From Shinella yambaruensis (GTDB lineage: Bacteria > Pseudomonadota > Alphaproteobacteria > Rhizobiales > Rhizobiaceae): a DNA stretch of 64,000 nucleotides. Location of the stretch: positions 124,001 to 188,000 of the forward strand of contig NZ_JALJCK010000003.1 of assembly GCF_022899355.1 (NCBI RefSeq), written 5' to 3'. The notes under the pieces were generated by a model. That model did not search any database, was not told the origin of the DNA, and saw only the letters and a program-made list of their open reading frames with translations. This document shows, piece after piece, positions 53,640 to 63,257 of the stretch. The position numbers and the translations under genes were made by a program. Position 1 is the first letter of the stretch. The number at the start of each line of letters is the position of its first letter.

Positions 53640-53842
53640 AGGGTGCGTCGGGCCAATGCCGGCCCCACGGATGTTTCTAGCGAACAAAGAATGACAGAGT
53701 GTTAAGGGAGCGTTGGCATCCGCCCCCCAAGATTCAAGGGGGTATTTTTCTTCGGAACCATCGCGCCCTTTCCGCGTTGGAGACCTTGTTGTCATTCGTG
53801 CGTGGGGCTTCGTGCGAGTATCCGAGTGGGAAGGACCATCAG

Positions 53843-54511
53843 ATGAAATCCATGATTTTCGGTGCCGCCGGCATCCTCGTCAGCGCCGGTGCGCTCCCGG
53901 CCTTTGCGGCGGACATGACCATTGCCGAACCGCCGGCGGAAACGCCGATCGTCGAGACGGCGGCCGGCGTCTATGATTGGGGTGGCTTCTATGTCGGCGT
54001 GAACGCCGGCTATGCCTGGACGAATCTCAATTCCGGCGGCCCGGCCCCCGCCATAGACAGAAGCCTCGACGATTTCGCGCTCGGCGCCTATGCCGGCTAC
54101 AACTTCTTCAACGACGGCTGGGTCTACGGTCTTGAAGCCGACATCAAGCACGACTTCAACAACGAGCGCTTCGCCTCGGGCGGCACGCGCTACGAGGCGG
54201 AGACGAACTGGGGCGGCTCGGTGCGCGCCCGCCTCGGCTACGCCTTCGACCGCACCCTGATCTACGGCACGGGCGGCTGGGCCTTTACCCGCGCGGAGCT
54301 TGAAAACAGCGACACCGGCGTGAAGGAGAAGGACACGGTCCATGGCTGGACGATCGGCGCGGGCGTCGAGCAGGCCTTCACCGAAACGGTGGCGGGCCGC
54401 ATCGAGTACCGCTACACGGACTACGGCAAGTCCGACATCTTCGATGCCGCCGGCCGGCGGGGCGACCTCGATTCGCATTCGATCATGCTCGGCGTGAGCA
54501 TGAAGTTCTGA
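53843..54511 (+). CDS. Omp25/Omp31-like outer membrane beta-barrel protein
   Basis: A 222-residue protein with a signal peptide (cleavage after AFA), an acidic Pro-rich leader, then an eight-stranded barrel of the OmpA/Omp25 type: WGGFYVGVNAGYAW, FALGAYAGYNF, VRARLGYAFDRTLIYGTGGW, RIEYRYTDYG, and a terminal SIMLGVSMKF ending in Phe as expected for BAM recognition. The ATG 53843 follows AAGGA. A terminator follows the gene. Confidence 0.92.
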   Translation: MKSMIFGAAGILVSAGALPAFAADMTIAEPPAETPIVETAAGVYDWGGFYVGVNAGYAWTNLNSGGPAPAIDRSLDDFALGAYAGYNFFNDGWVYGLEADIKHDFNNERFASGGTRYEAETNWGGSVRARLGYAFDRTLIYGTGGWAFTRAELENSDTGVKEKDTVHGWTIGAGVEQAFTETVAGRIEYRYTDYGKSDIFDAAGRRGDLDSHSIMLGVSMKF

Positions 54512-54536
54512 CGCAAGCGGTATTCAGCCGCCAAAA

Positions 54537-54568
54537 CCCCTCCCCGTGCTGAACGGTGAGGGGCTTTC
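54537..54568 (+). terminator. Intrinsic terminator of the Omp25-like gene
   Basis: CCCCTCCCCGT and ACGGTGAGGGG pair around GCTGA with one bulge, followed by CTTTCG. It lies 26 bases beyond the stop codon. The T-run is short. Confidence 0.6.
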
Positions 54569-54577
54569 GCGCGCGGC

Positions 54578-54595
54578 TTAACGGCCTGCTAACCA
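54578..54595 (+). promoter_or_regulatory. CtrA-like site upstream of the GH25 gene
   Basis: TTAA-N7-CTAACCAT, one mismatch from the CtrA consensus, about 110 bases before the gene. The same CTAACCAT core occurs upstream of mraZ (41764-41778, minus strand). Confidence 0.4.
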
Positions 54596-54703
54596 TAATT
54601 TTACGGAAACATGCGAGTGGTGTTCGATCCGTCTCGCGCGTCCGCCCTTTACGACCCGCCCCGTTCGAGGCAGGATTAGGAAACGCGCAACAACGGGACC
54701 CCC

Positions 54704-55483
54704 ATGCGTCGGCTCATTCTGGCTCTGCTGCCCCTCGCCCTTCTTGCTTCGTCCTGTTCCACCACCGACTACGACCTCGTGTCGACCGCCTCCGTGCCGC
54801 CGCGCTTCGACGACAAGGACCCGCAGGATTTCGGCGCGCGCAATCCGCATCGCCACGAGGTTCACGGCATCGACGTTTCCAAATGGAACGGAGACATCGA
54901 CTGGCCGGCAGTGAAGAAGAGCGGCGTCTCCTTCGCCTTCCTGAAGGCGACCGAGGGCACCGACCGTCTCGACAGCCGCTTTGCCGAATACTGGCGCGGC
55001 GCGCGCGCGGCCGGCGTCGCCCACGCGCCCTACCATTTCTACTATTTCTGCTCGACGGCGGACGCCCAGGCCGACTGGTTCATCGCCAACGTGCCGAAGG
55101 AGGCCGTTCAGCTTCCGCCGGTGCTGGACGCCGAATGGAACCCCGTCTCGCCGACCTGCAAGCTGCGCCCGCCTCCGGACGAGGTGCGCACCGCCCTGCA
55201 ACGCTTCATGGACCGTATCGAAAAGCACTACGGCAAGCGCCCGATCATCTACACGACGGTCGATTTCCACCGCGACAACCTCGTTGGCCATTTCGAGGCC
55301 TATCCCTTCTGGCTGCGCTCGGTGGCGAACCATCCGGAGAACATCTATTCGGCGCGCAAGTGGGCATTCTGGCAATATACTTCGACAGGCGTCGTGCCGG
55401 GCATTTCCGGCAATACGGACATCAACGTCTTCGCCGGCTCCGCGAAGAACTGGAACAGCTGGATGAAGACGGTTTCCCGCTGA
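54704..55483 (+). CDS. GH25 lysozyme-like lipoprotein
   Basis: A 259-residue protein with a lipoprotein signal ending LASSC and a GH25 (Chalaropsis-type) muramidase domain. The catalytic Asp and Glu lie in VLDAEWNPV, and GIDVSKWNGDIDW is the conserved first strand. The fold end WQYTSTGVVPGI is typical. It would be anchored to the outer membrane and cut peptidoglycan between MurNAc and GlcNAc. A possible CtrA site lies upstream. Confidence 0.9.
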   Translation: MRRLILALLPLALLASSCSTTDYDLVSTASVPPRFDDKDPQDFGARNPHRHEVHGIDVSKWNGDIDWPAVKKSGVSFAFLKATEGTDRLDSRFAEYWRGARAAGVAHAPYHFYYFCSTADAQADWFIANVPKEAVQLPPVLDAEWNPVSPTCKLRPPPDEVRTALQRFMDRIEKHYGKRPIIYTTVDFHRDNLVGHFEAYPFWLRSVANHPENIYSARKWAFWQYTSTGVVPGISGNTDINVFAGSAKNWNSWMKTVSR

Positions 55484-55553
55484 CCGCACCATGGTTCCGT
55501 GGCGACCTCGGCGCCTCGCGGCGCCGTGAAGGCACAATCGCGTGAAAAGGGCG

Positions 55554-55582
55554 ACGGCGCGCCGCGGCCGCCGTTTTCTTCT
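55554..55582 (+). terminator. Intrinsic terminator of the GH25 gene
   Basis: A GC-rich hairpin, ACGGCG with CGCCGT (55554-55559 and 55569-55574), followed by TTTCTTCTT, between the GH25 gene and the transglycosylase gene. Confidence 0.7.
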
Positions 55583-55641
55583 TGCTTCCGTCACATTCAT
55601 CTGAGACAGCCGGGCCAGCAACGGACCAAGGAGCATTCGAG

Positions 55642-56838
55642 ATGCGGCTAAACCTGAAGACGAAACTTGCAGCAGGCCTCGCGGCCCTTCTTCTCGCCGG
55701 CAGCGCGCACGCCCAATCGACGGCGGCCTGCGGCGGCGACTTCAATGCCTTCCTTCAGGGCGTGAAGGCCGAGGCGCTGGCACGCGGCGTTCCGGCCGAT
55801 GTCGCCGACCGGGCGCTTGCCGGCGCCGCCATCGACCAGAAGGTGCTGTCGCGCGACCGCGCCCAGGGCGTCTTCCGCCAGACCTTCCTCGAATTCTCCA
55901 AGCGCACGGTCAGCCAGTCGCGCCTCGATATCGGCCGCAAGAAGCTGAAGGACCTCGCTCCGGTCTTCCAGCGCGCCGAGCAGGAATTCGGCGTGCCGGG
56001 ACCGATCATCGCCGCCTTCTGGGCGATGGAAACCGATTTCGGCGCCGTGCAGGGCGATTTCAACACCCGCAACGCGCTGGTGACGCTCTCGCACGACTGC
56101 CGCCGGCCGGAGCTCTTCCGCCCGCAGCTTCTCGCCGCCATCGAGATGGTCGGCCATGGCGACCTCGACCCGAACGGCACCACGGGCGCCTGGGCCGGCG
56201 AGATCGGCCAGGTGCAGATGCTGCCGAAGGACATCATCGAATTCGGCGTCGACGGCGACGGCGACAACCATATCAACGTCAAGCAGTCCTCGCCGGACGC
56301 CATCCTGACGGCCGCCAAGTTCATCCAGCACCTCGGCTTCGTGAAGGGCCAGCCCTGGATCCAGGAAGTCTCCGTGCCCGATGTGCTGCCCTTCGAGAAG
56401 ACCGGCCTGCAGCCGGGCATGAAGGCGGCCGACTGGTTCGCCCTCGGCGTCAAGCCGCGCGACGGCGACACCTCCTTCGGCAACCTGGAAGCCTCGCTGG
56501 TGCTGCCGCAGGGCCGCAAGGGCCCGGCCTTCATCACCTACCCCAACTTCAAGATCTATCTCGAATGGAACCAGTCGTTCATCTACACGACGTCGGCGGC
56601 CTATTTCGCGACCCGCCTTGCCGGCGCCCCGCCCTATGAGCGCGGCACCCCGGAGGAAGGCCTTTCCGAGGACAGCATGAAGCAGCTGCAGACCAAGCTG
56701 CAGGGCCTCGGCCACGACGTCGGCAAGATCGACGGCATCCTCGGCTCCGGCACGCGCGCCGCGATCCAGAAGGAACAGCTGCGCCTCGGCCTGCCCGCCG
56801 ACGGCTGGGCGACCCAGGCCCTGCTGTCCGCCCTGTGA
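55642..56838 (+). CDS. MltB-type lytic transglycosylase with peptidoglycan-binding domain
   Basis: A 398-residue secreted protein. Signal peptide ends near AHA; then an SLT_2 (MltB) domain with the catalytic Glu in FWAMETDFGAVQGDF and GEIGQVQMLPKDIIEF; a C-terminal PG_binding_1 domain (MKQLQTKLQGLGHDVGKIDG) of about 60 residues. ATG 55642 follows GGAGCATTCGAG. A 15-bp terminator follows. It is one of five wall-cleaving enzymes in the 42-57 kb stretch. Confidence 0.93.
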   Translation: MRLNLKTKLAAGLAALLLAGSAHAQSTAACGGDFNAFLQGVKAEALARGVPADVADRALAGAAIDQKVLSRDRAQGVFRQTFLEFSKRTVSQSRLDIGRKKLKDLAPVFQRAEQEFGVPGPIIAAFWAMETDFGAVQGDFNTRNALVTLSHDCRRPELFRPQLLAAIEMVGHGDLDPNGTTGAWAGEIGQVQMLPKDIIEFGVDGDGDNHINVKQSSPDAILTAAKFIQHLGFVKGQPWIQEVSVPDVLPFEKTGLQPGMKAADWFALGVKPRDGDTSFGNLEASLVLPQGRKGPAFITYPNFKIYLEWNQSFIYTTSAAYFATRLAGAPPYERGTPEEGLSEDSMKQLQTKLQGLGHDVGKIDGILGSGTRAAIQKEQLRLGLPADGWATQALLSAL

Positions 56839-56890
56839 CGGAAATCGGGTGGCGCCGCGCAAACGCGGTGCTATAGGCATGAAGAGACCC

Positions 56891-56934
56891 AGAGCGGCAG
56901 CCCGGTTTCGGCCGGGCTGCCGCTCTGTCTTTCT
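56891..56934 (+). terminator. Intrinsic terminator of the MltB-type gene
   Basis: A perfect 15-bp stem, AGAGCGGCAGCCCGG with CCGGGCTGCCGCTCT (56891-56905 and 56912-56926), followed by GTCTTTCTG. Confidence 0.85.
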
Positions 56935-56980
56935 GCCCGTGCGCCAGGCCGGCAGACGGCAGCGTGCCAGGGAGAGAGCA

Positions 56981-57916
56981 ATGGAACAGCCGGTATCGGT
57001 ATCAGCAACGCGCATGAGCGCACGCACCTGGGGCCTGCTCGCCCTGCTCGGCATGATCTGGGGCGGTTCCTTCTTCTTTGCCCGCGTCGCCGTCGCCCAT
57101 GTTCCTCCGGCCACCCTCGTGCTCCTGCGCGTCGGCATCGCCGCGCTTGCGCTGCATGTCTATATTGCCGGCCGGTTCGATATCTACGCGACGCTGCGCG
57201 CCCGCTGGCGAGCGTTCCTGCTGCTCGGCCTCATCAACAATGCCGTGCCGCACATGCTGATCTTCCTCGGCCAGACGCAGATCGGCGCCGGCCTTGCCTC
57301 CATCCTCAACGCGACGACGCCGATCTTCACCGTGCTCATCGCCAACCGGTTCACGCTGGACGAAAAGCTCTCCTCGCAAAAGATCGCCGGCTGCCTGATC
57401 GGCCTCGTCGGCACGGCGGTGCTGATCGGCCCGCGCGCGCTCGCGCCCTTCACCGGCGACAGCGGCCCGCCGCTCTGGTCCGTCGTCCTGCCCGTGCTTG
57501 CCGCCGCCTCCTATGGCCTTGCGGCAACCTACGGCAAGCGCTTCCGCGACGTCGCGGCGCCCGTCACCGCCGCCGGCCAGCTCACCGCCTCGACGCTGCT
57601 GATGCTGCCCGTCTCCTTCGCCCTCGATACGCCCTGGCAGATTCCCCTGCCCCCGCTGCCGGCCATCCTCGCCGTCCTGGCGCTGGCGCTGGTCTCGACG
57701 GCCTACGGCTACATCCTGTTCTTCCGAATCATGGCGGCCGCCGGCGCGACCAATACCTCGCTCGTCACGCTGCTCGTGCCGCCGAGCGCCATCCTCGCCG
57801 GCATGCTCTTCCTCGGCGAGACCCTGACGCCGCTCGGCATGCTCGGCATGGCCCTGGTGCTCCTCGGCCTCGTGGTGCTCGACGGACGCCTTTTCGCCCG
57901 TTTCCGCACCGCCTGA
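56981..57916 (+). CDS. EamA/DMT family transporter
   Basis: A 311-residue inner-membrane protein with ten helices in two EamA repeats: LLGMIWGGSFFFARVAV and PVLAAASYGLAATYGKRF at the start of each half, and LLVPPSAILAGMLFLGETL near the end. Substrate unknown; the family includes metabolite and amino-acid exporters. ATG 56981 follows GGGAGAGA. An earlier in-frame ATG (56849) is rejected because it would run through the terminator stem. Confidence 0.88.
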   Translation: MEQPVSVSATRMSARTWGLLALLGMIWGGSFFFARVAVAHVPPATLVLLRVGIAALALHVYIAGRFDIYATLRARWRAFLLLGLINNAVPHMLIFLGQTQIGAGLASILNATTPIFTVLIANRFTLDEKLSSQKIAGCLIGLVGTAVLIGPRALAPFTGDSGPPLWSVVLPVLAAASYGLAATYGKRFRDVAAPVTAAGQLTASTLLMLPVSFALDTPWQIPLPPLPAILAVLALALVSTAYGYILFFRIMAAAGATNTSLVTLLVPPSAILAGMLFLGETLTPLGMLGMALVLLGLVVLDGRLFARFRTA

Positions 57917-58194
57917 AAACTGCGGGAACAAAGCGCATTCCCGGCCGTTTCATGGCAATCCGCCGGAACGGCCGCCCGACTTGCGCCACATTGGTAAATG
58001 CACAATGTCGGCATTCGTCATCCGGTAGGGATTGTGAATTTTTTGTGGCGGCCACGATAAAGGAGAAAATTCAGCAGGTTAGCATTGTGAATAAGGGCTC
58101 GGCGAATGCCGGATGTTGCAACGCAGCAACAAAACGCCTTTCCAATACGCTTTTTTAGGTCGTAATATCGATCCGCAAACGCAAGGAGGTAGCC

Positions 58195-58272
58195 ATGGGA
58201 CTCACACATTCCTTGAATGTTCTGATGATCAGTGCAGCGTTCCTCTTCATCGCAACGATGATCTTCATCTGA
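58195..58272 (+). CDS. 25-residue single-helix membrane microprotein
   Basis: ATG 58195 is preceded at seven bases by AAGGAGG, an excellent ribosome site. It encodes 25 residues: GLTHSLNVLMI at the start and AAFLFIATMIFI at the end, nearly all hydrophobic with one charged-neutral polar head, so a single inner-membrane helix. It is preceded by a 278-base leader and followed after 75 bases by a terminator, making an independent unit. Its partner and function are unknown. Confidence 0.7.
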   Translation: MGLTHSLNVLMISAAFLFIATMIFI

Positions 58273-58346
58273 GGCGATCAAAGCGCAGTCCGGGAGGCCA
58301 GGGACGAAAAAACCAAAAAGACCCTGCCGAAACGAATTCAAGAAGG

Positions 58347-58383
58347 ATGCATGGCCCGGAGACGGCGCCATGCATTTTCATTT
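58347..58383 (+). terminator. Intrinsic terminator of the microprotein gene
   Basis: ATGCATGGC and GCCATGCAT (58347-58355 and 58367-58375) pair around an 11-base loop, followed by TTTTCATTT on the plus strand. Confidence 0.75.
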
Positions 58384-58415
58384 CAGCGATCGGTTCTGTC
58401 GGGCGGGACCGGCGG

Positions 58416-59318
58416 TCAGGCCGCCGCCCCGGCCGCATGGCGCGCGTTCCGGGCAAAGCCGGCGCGGTCGCAGACCGCCGAGACGAGCGTGGCGCGGTTC
58501 ATCGTATAGAAATGGAACTCGCCGACACCCCGGGCGATGAGGTCCTCCACCTGGCGGGCGGCGAGGTCGATCGCCACGGCCGCGCGCTCCTGCGGCCGGT
58601 CGTCGATGGGCGCCAGCCGGTCGGCCAGCCAGCCCGGCACGGATGCCCCGCAGAGGCCGGCGAATTTCTGCACCTGGGCGAGGTTGTGCACCGGCAGGAT
58701 GCCCGGCACGACCGGGATCGCGATGCCGGCCTTGCGCACGCGCTCCAGGTAGCGCTCGAAATCGTCGTTCTCGAAGAAGAACTGGGTGAGCGCGCGCGTC
58801 GCGCCGGCATCCACCTTGCGCTTGAGCATGTCGATGTCGGCGGCAACATCCGGGCTCTGCGGATGTTTTTCCGGATAGGCGGACACGGAGATCTCAAAAT
58901 CGGCAAGGCCGCGCAGGCCGGCGGTCAGCTCCGCCGCATTGGCATAGCCGCCAGGATGCGGCTGGTAGGGCGTGCCGACGCCGCCCGGCGGGTCGCCGCG
59001 CAGCGCCACGAAATGCCTGACGCCGACCGCCTGGAACTCGGCGACGACGGCGTGCACCTCCTCCTTCGTCGCGCCCACGCAGGTCAGGTGCGAGGCCGCC
59101 GGCAGGCCCATCGAGAGGAGATGGCGGACGGTGGCGAGCGTCGGCGCCTTGGTGGAGCCGCCGGCGCCGTAGGTCACCGACATGAAACCCGGCTCATAGG
59201 CCGAGAGCGCGGCGGCCGTCTCCCACAGCTGGCCTTCGGCCTCCGCCGATTTCGGCGGGAAGAATTCGAAAGACAGGCGGATGTCCTTGCGGGCTGGGCT
59301 GGCGGTCGCCGGTTTCAT
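58416..59318 (-). CDS. metF: 5,10-methylenetetrahydrofolate reductase MetF
   Basis: A 300-residue FAD TIM-barrel enzyme that reduces methylene-THF to methyl-THF for methionine synthesis. LSFEFFPPKS (with the catalytic Glu), SVTYGAGGST, RGDPPGG and FFENDDF are the family signatures. ATG 59318 is one base after the stop of the upstream regulator gene, so the two are coupled. An earlier in-frame start at 59378 would overlap the regulator gene and is rejected. Confidence 0.96.
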   Translation of the reverse strand: MKPATASPARKDIRLSFEFFPPKSAEAEGQLWETAAALSAYEPGFMSVTYGAGGSTKAPTLATVRHLLSMGLPAASHLTCVGATKEEVHAVVAEFQAVGVRHFVALRGDPPGGVGTPYQPHPGGYANAAELTAGLRGLADFEISVSAYPEKHPQSPDVAADIDMLKRKVDAGATRALTQFFFENDDFERYLERVRKAGIAIPVVPGILPVHNLAQVQKFAGLCGASVPGWLADRLAPIDDRPQERAAVAIDLAARQVEDLIARGVGEFHFYTMNRATLVSAVCDRAGFARNARHAAGAAA

Positions 59319-59319
59319 G

Positions 59320-60327
59320 TCAACTCCTCCTGCGGATGGCAATGGTGTCGGCCGCCCGTTCGCGCTGGTCGCGGGCAAGCCAGATGGTGACGGTCAGCGC
59401 ATCGGCGGCCGAATGCGCGGGCTTGAGGTCGACGATCTCCTCGACGGCAAGCCCTGCCTTCTCCAGCCATTCGGCGAGCGTCTGGTGCGAGAAGCCGAGG
59501 CGGATATGGGCATGCTCGTCGCGCAGATGTTCGAGCGCGTGCGGGGCAAGGTCGATGATGGCAAGGCGCCCGCCGGGGGCGAGCATGCGCGCGGCCTCCG
59601 CCACCGCGGCCTCCGGCTCGTCTAGGAAGTGCAGCACCTGATGGATCGTCACGACGTCGAACTCGTCGCGCTCCAGCGGCAGGTTGAAGATATCGCCGTG
59701 GCGGATCGACGCCTTGGTGACGCCGGCCCGGTCGAGATTGGCGCGCGCGACCGCCAGCATGTCTCGGCTGGCATCGACGCCGACGCCGCGCCTGTAGAGC
59801 CCTTCGAACAGCTGCAGGATGCGCCCCGTGCCCGTGCCGAGATCGAGGAAGGCGTCCACCGGCTCCGCGCCGATCATCGCGGCGAGCTTCGCCTCCACCT
59901 CCGCCTCGCTGACATGCAGCCGGCGCACCGCGTCCCATTCCGCGGCGTTGCGGCTGAAATAGGCCTGCGCCTTGTCGGCGCGGATCTTCTTCAGCACCCG
60001 CAGCCGCTCGTCATCACGCGCGAAAACCGCATCCGCCGGATCGGCGGCCTCGAGGAGCTGGCGGACGAGCGCCACGGCCGATCCGCCCTGGCTCAGCCGG
60101 AAGAAGGCCCAGGCGCCCTCCTGGTAGCGATCGACCAGCGCGGCCTCGGCGAGCAGCTTCAGGTGGCGCGAGATGCGCGGCTGGGACTGGCCGAGGATAT
60201 CGGTCAGGTCGGTCACGGTCAGGTCACCATGCGAAAGCAGCGCGAGAAGGCGAAGGCGCGTCGGCTCGCCCGCCGCCTTCAGGATCTCCACGATGTCGTC
60301 CAGTCCGAGTTTCTGCGTGTCGCCCAT
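59320..60327 (-). CDS. ArsR-type regulator fused to a SAM-dependent methyltransferase domain
   Basis: A 335-residue protein. Residues 1-90 form a winged-helix ArsR domain (LRLLALLSHGDLTVTDLTDI, LGQSQPRISRHLKLLAEA). From about 145 there is a class I methyltransferase fold with FLDLGTGTGRILQLFEGL. No ArsR-type metal-binding Cys motif is seen, so the signal is more likely SAM or SAH bound to the methyltransferase domain, fitting its coupling to metF. Similar proteins control methionine genes in alphaproteobacteria. A palindrome just upstream may be its own operator. Confidence 0.88.
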   Translation of the reverse strand: MGDTQKLGLDDIVEILKAAGEPTRLRLLALLSHGDLTVTDLTDILGQSQPRISRHLKLLAEAALVDRYQEGAWAFFRLSQGGSAVALVRQLLEAADPADAVFARDDERLRVLKKIRADKAQAYFSRNAAEWDAVRRLHVSEAEVEAKLAAMIGAEPVDAFLDLGTGTGRILQLFEGLYRRGVGVDASRDMLAVARANLDRAGVTKASIRHGDIFNLPLERDEFDVVTIHQVLHFLDEPEAAVAEAARMLAPGGRLAIIDLAPHALEHLRDEHAHIRLGFSHQTLAEWLEKAGLAVEEIVDLKPAHSAADALTVTIWLARDQRERAADTIAIRRRS

Positions 60328-60343
60328 GGCTTATCCAATCAAG

Positions 60344-60363
60344 ACATAAAGATATGTTTATGT
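60344..60363 (-). promoter_or_regulatory. Candidate operator for the ArsR-methyltransferase regulator
   Basis: ACATAAA-GATATG-TTTATGT, a 20-bp near-perfect palindrome, starting 17 bases upstream of the regulator's ATG. Its AT-rich arms stand out in this GC-rich sequence. Confidence 0.6.
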
Positions 60364-60423
60364 GATTAACCCGTGTCGCGCAAGGGCAAATCCGTGTCGC
60401 CGATCTTCCCACCGATACGCCCA

Positions 60424-60450
60424 AAGAAAAACCCCGGCGAACCGGGGTTT
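60424..60450 (-). terminator. Intrinsic terminator of ettA
   Basis: On the minus strand AAACCCCGG-TTCG-CCGGGGTTT (60450-60429), with a stable UUCG loop, continues into TTTCTTTGG. It lies 26 bases after the ettA stop. Confidence 0.92.
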
Positions 60451-60475
60451 CTCAAAGGGCGGGACGCGGCGCCGA

Positions 60476-62125
<1,650 letters not shown>

Positions 62126-62211
62126 GAAAACGCGCTCCGGATCGGACAAATTTGCCCGCTATGTAGGCGAATTCTCCGCCCGCGGCAATCTGAGAAAGCC
62201 GCATCGCGCCC

Positions 62212-62232
62212 CGGGGCGGAAACACCGCCCCG
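62212..62232. repeat. Stem-loop downstream of the RNase T2-like gene
   Basis: CGGGGCGG (62212-62219) and CCGCCCCG (62225-62232) form an 8-bp stem with a 5-base loop in the gap between this gene and ettA. No T-run follows on either strand. Confidence 0.4.
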
Positions 62233-62300
62233 CATCGCCGTGACACCCTCCGCGGCAGCAGAGCAGTCCAGGTCGGCGCGGCATCGCCCGTCCGTCGCCC

Positions 62301-63068
62301 CTACCCCGCCTGCCCCGCGCCCGTTGCCCCCTCGGTGCAGCGGGACTTCGTCGGCGAGGCCGCGGCGATGCGGTCCGCGAGCGTCGGCGCGTCGCCGGCA
62401 AGGCCGATGGTGAGGCCGGTCACGACAGGCCCGCCGTCCGTCTTGCGGCAGATGAGGCGCACCCGCTCGCCGGCCCCCGCCCCGAAGGCGGCGTCGAAGG
62501 CGGCGCGGACTTCGGCAAGGGTGATCGCCGCCCCCGCCTTCTGCGTGAAGAGCGCGCGCACCGGCGAGGCGTTGAGCGCGTCGAGCAGGTCGAGCGAACG
62601 GCTGTAGTAGACCTCCGGCGAGGCGGCGACGCAGCTGCCGCTGCGCAGCCATTGCTGGCGGTCGAGGCCGAGGCGCGCGGCGGGCATCGCGACCATCAGG
62701 CGCGCCTTCGTGCCGGAAGCGAGCACGATATCCGGCAGCTCCGTCCACTTGCCCTTGCGCGCCTGCTGCTTGAGGCCCGCCTCGACGCCGCAATAGCTCT
62801 TGCGCAGCTGGAAGCGGCTGAGCAGCGAGAACTGCCTTGCGGCCGGCGCGTCCACGGAGAAATCCGCGCAGCCGCGGCTTTTCGGCCGGGCGGCGCAGTA
62901 GCCCGCCTGCCAGCCGACGGATAGGACCTCGCGCGCGCCGCCGCCCGCCGGCGCCGTCTGCGCGGCGGCGGGACGCGAACCGGCAGCCAGCGTGAGACAC
63001 GCGAGAAGCAACGGCAGGACGGCAAGGAAAAGGACGGCTTTGAAAATCAGTGCGGCATTGGTCGTCAT
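62301..63068 (-). CDS. Ribonuclease T2 homologue with degenerate catalytic motifs
   Basis: A 255-residue secreted protein (signal peptide ending near AAAQ). The frame VLSVGWQAGYCAARPKSRGC and LICRKTDGG resemble bacterial RNase T2 / RNase I, and most structural Cys are kept. However, the first catalytic segment, normally F-x-L-H-G-L-W-P, reads FSLLSRF (80-86), and the second, normally H-E-W-x-K-H-G-x-C, reads QQWLRSGSC (138-146). Both catalytic His and the Glu are lost. It is probably a non-catalytic RNA- or wall-binding protein, or an inactive remnant. The reading frame itself is intact. Confidence 0.8.
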   Translation of the reverse strand: MTTNAALIFKAVLFLAVLPLLLACLTLAAGSRPAAAQTAPAGGGAREVLSVGWQAGYCAARPKSRGCADFSVDAPAARQFSLLSRFQLRKSYCGVEAGLKQQARKGKWTELPDIVLASGTKARLMVAMPAARLGLDRQQWLRSGSCVAASPEVYYSRSLDLLDALNASPVRALFTQKAGAAITLAEVRAAFDAAFGAGAGERVRLICRKTDGGPVVTGLTIGLAGDAPTLADRIAAASPTKSRCTEGATGAGQAG

Positions 63069-63257
63069 GACCGGCTCCCCCAACGAGAACAAAACGAGAT
63101 CATTTACAACCAAAGATCCGGAAAATGCAACCATGAATCGGAAAAAACGCGACATGCGCGAGGAAATCGAAAAATACACGCCGCATCCCATTGTCTTTCA
63201 ACCGCAAATCGCGTTGACCTTGCCAGAACGGGAGGGCCGAAACGGGAGGATGGACCG

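Noticed and set aside
58018-58371. A 117-codon minus-strand open frame overlapping the microprotein gene
   Set aside because: Its composition is irregular, with no domain and no ribosome site. It lies opposite the better-supported 25-residue frame and spans the terminator.
62212-62232. Stem-loop after the RNase T2-like gene as an intrinsic terminator
   Set aside because: The stem is strong, but no T-run follows on either strand, so termination cannot be claimed.
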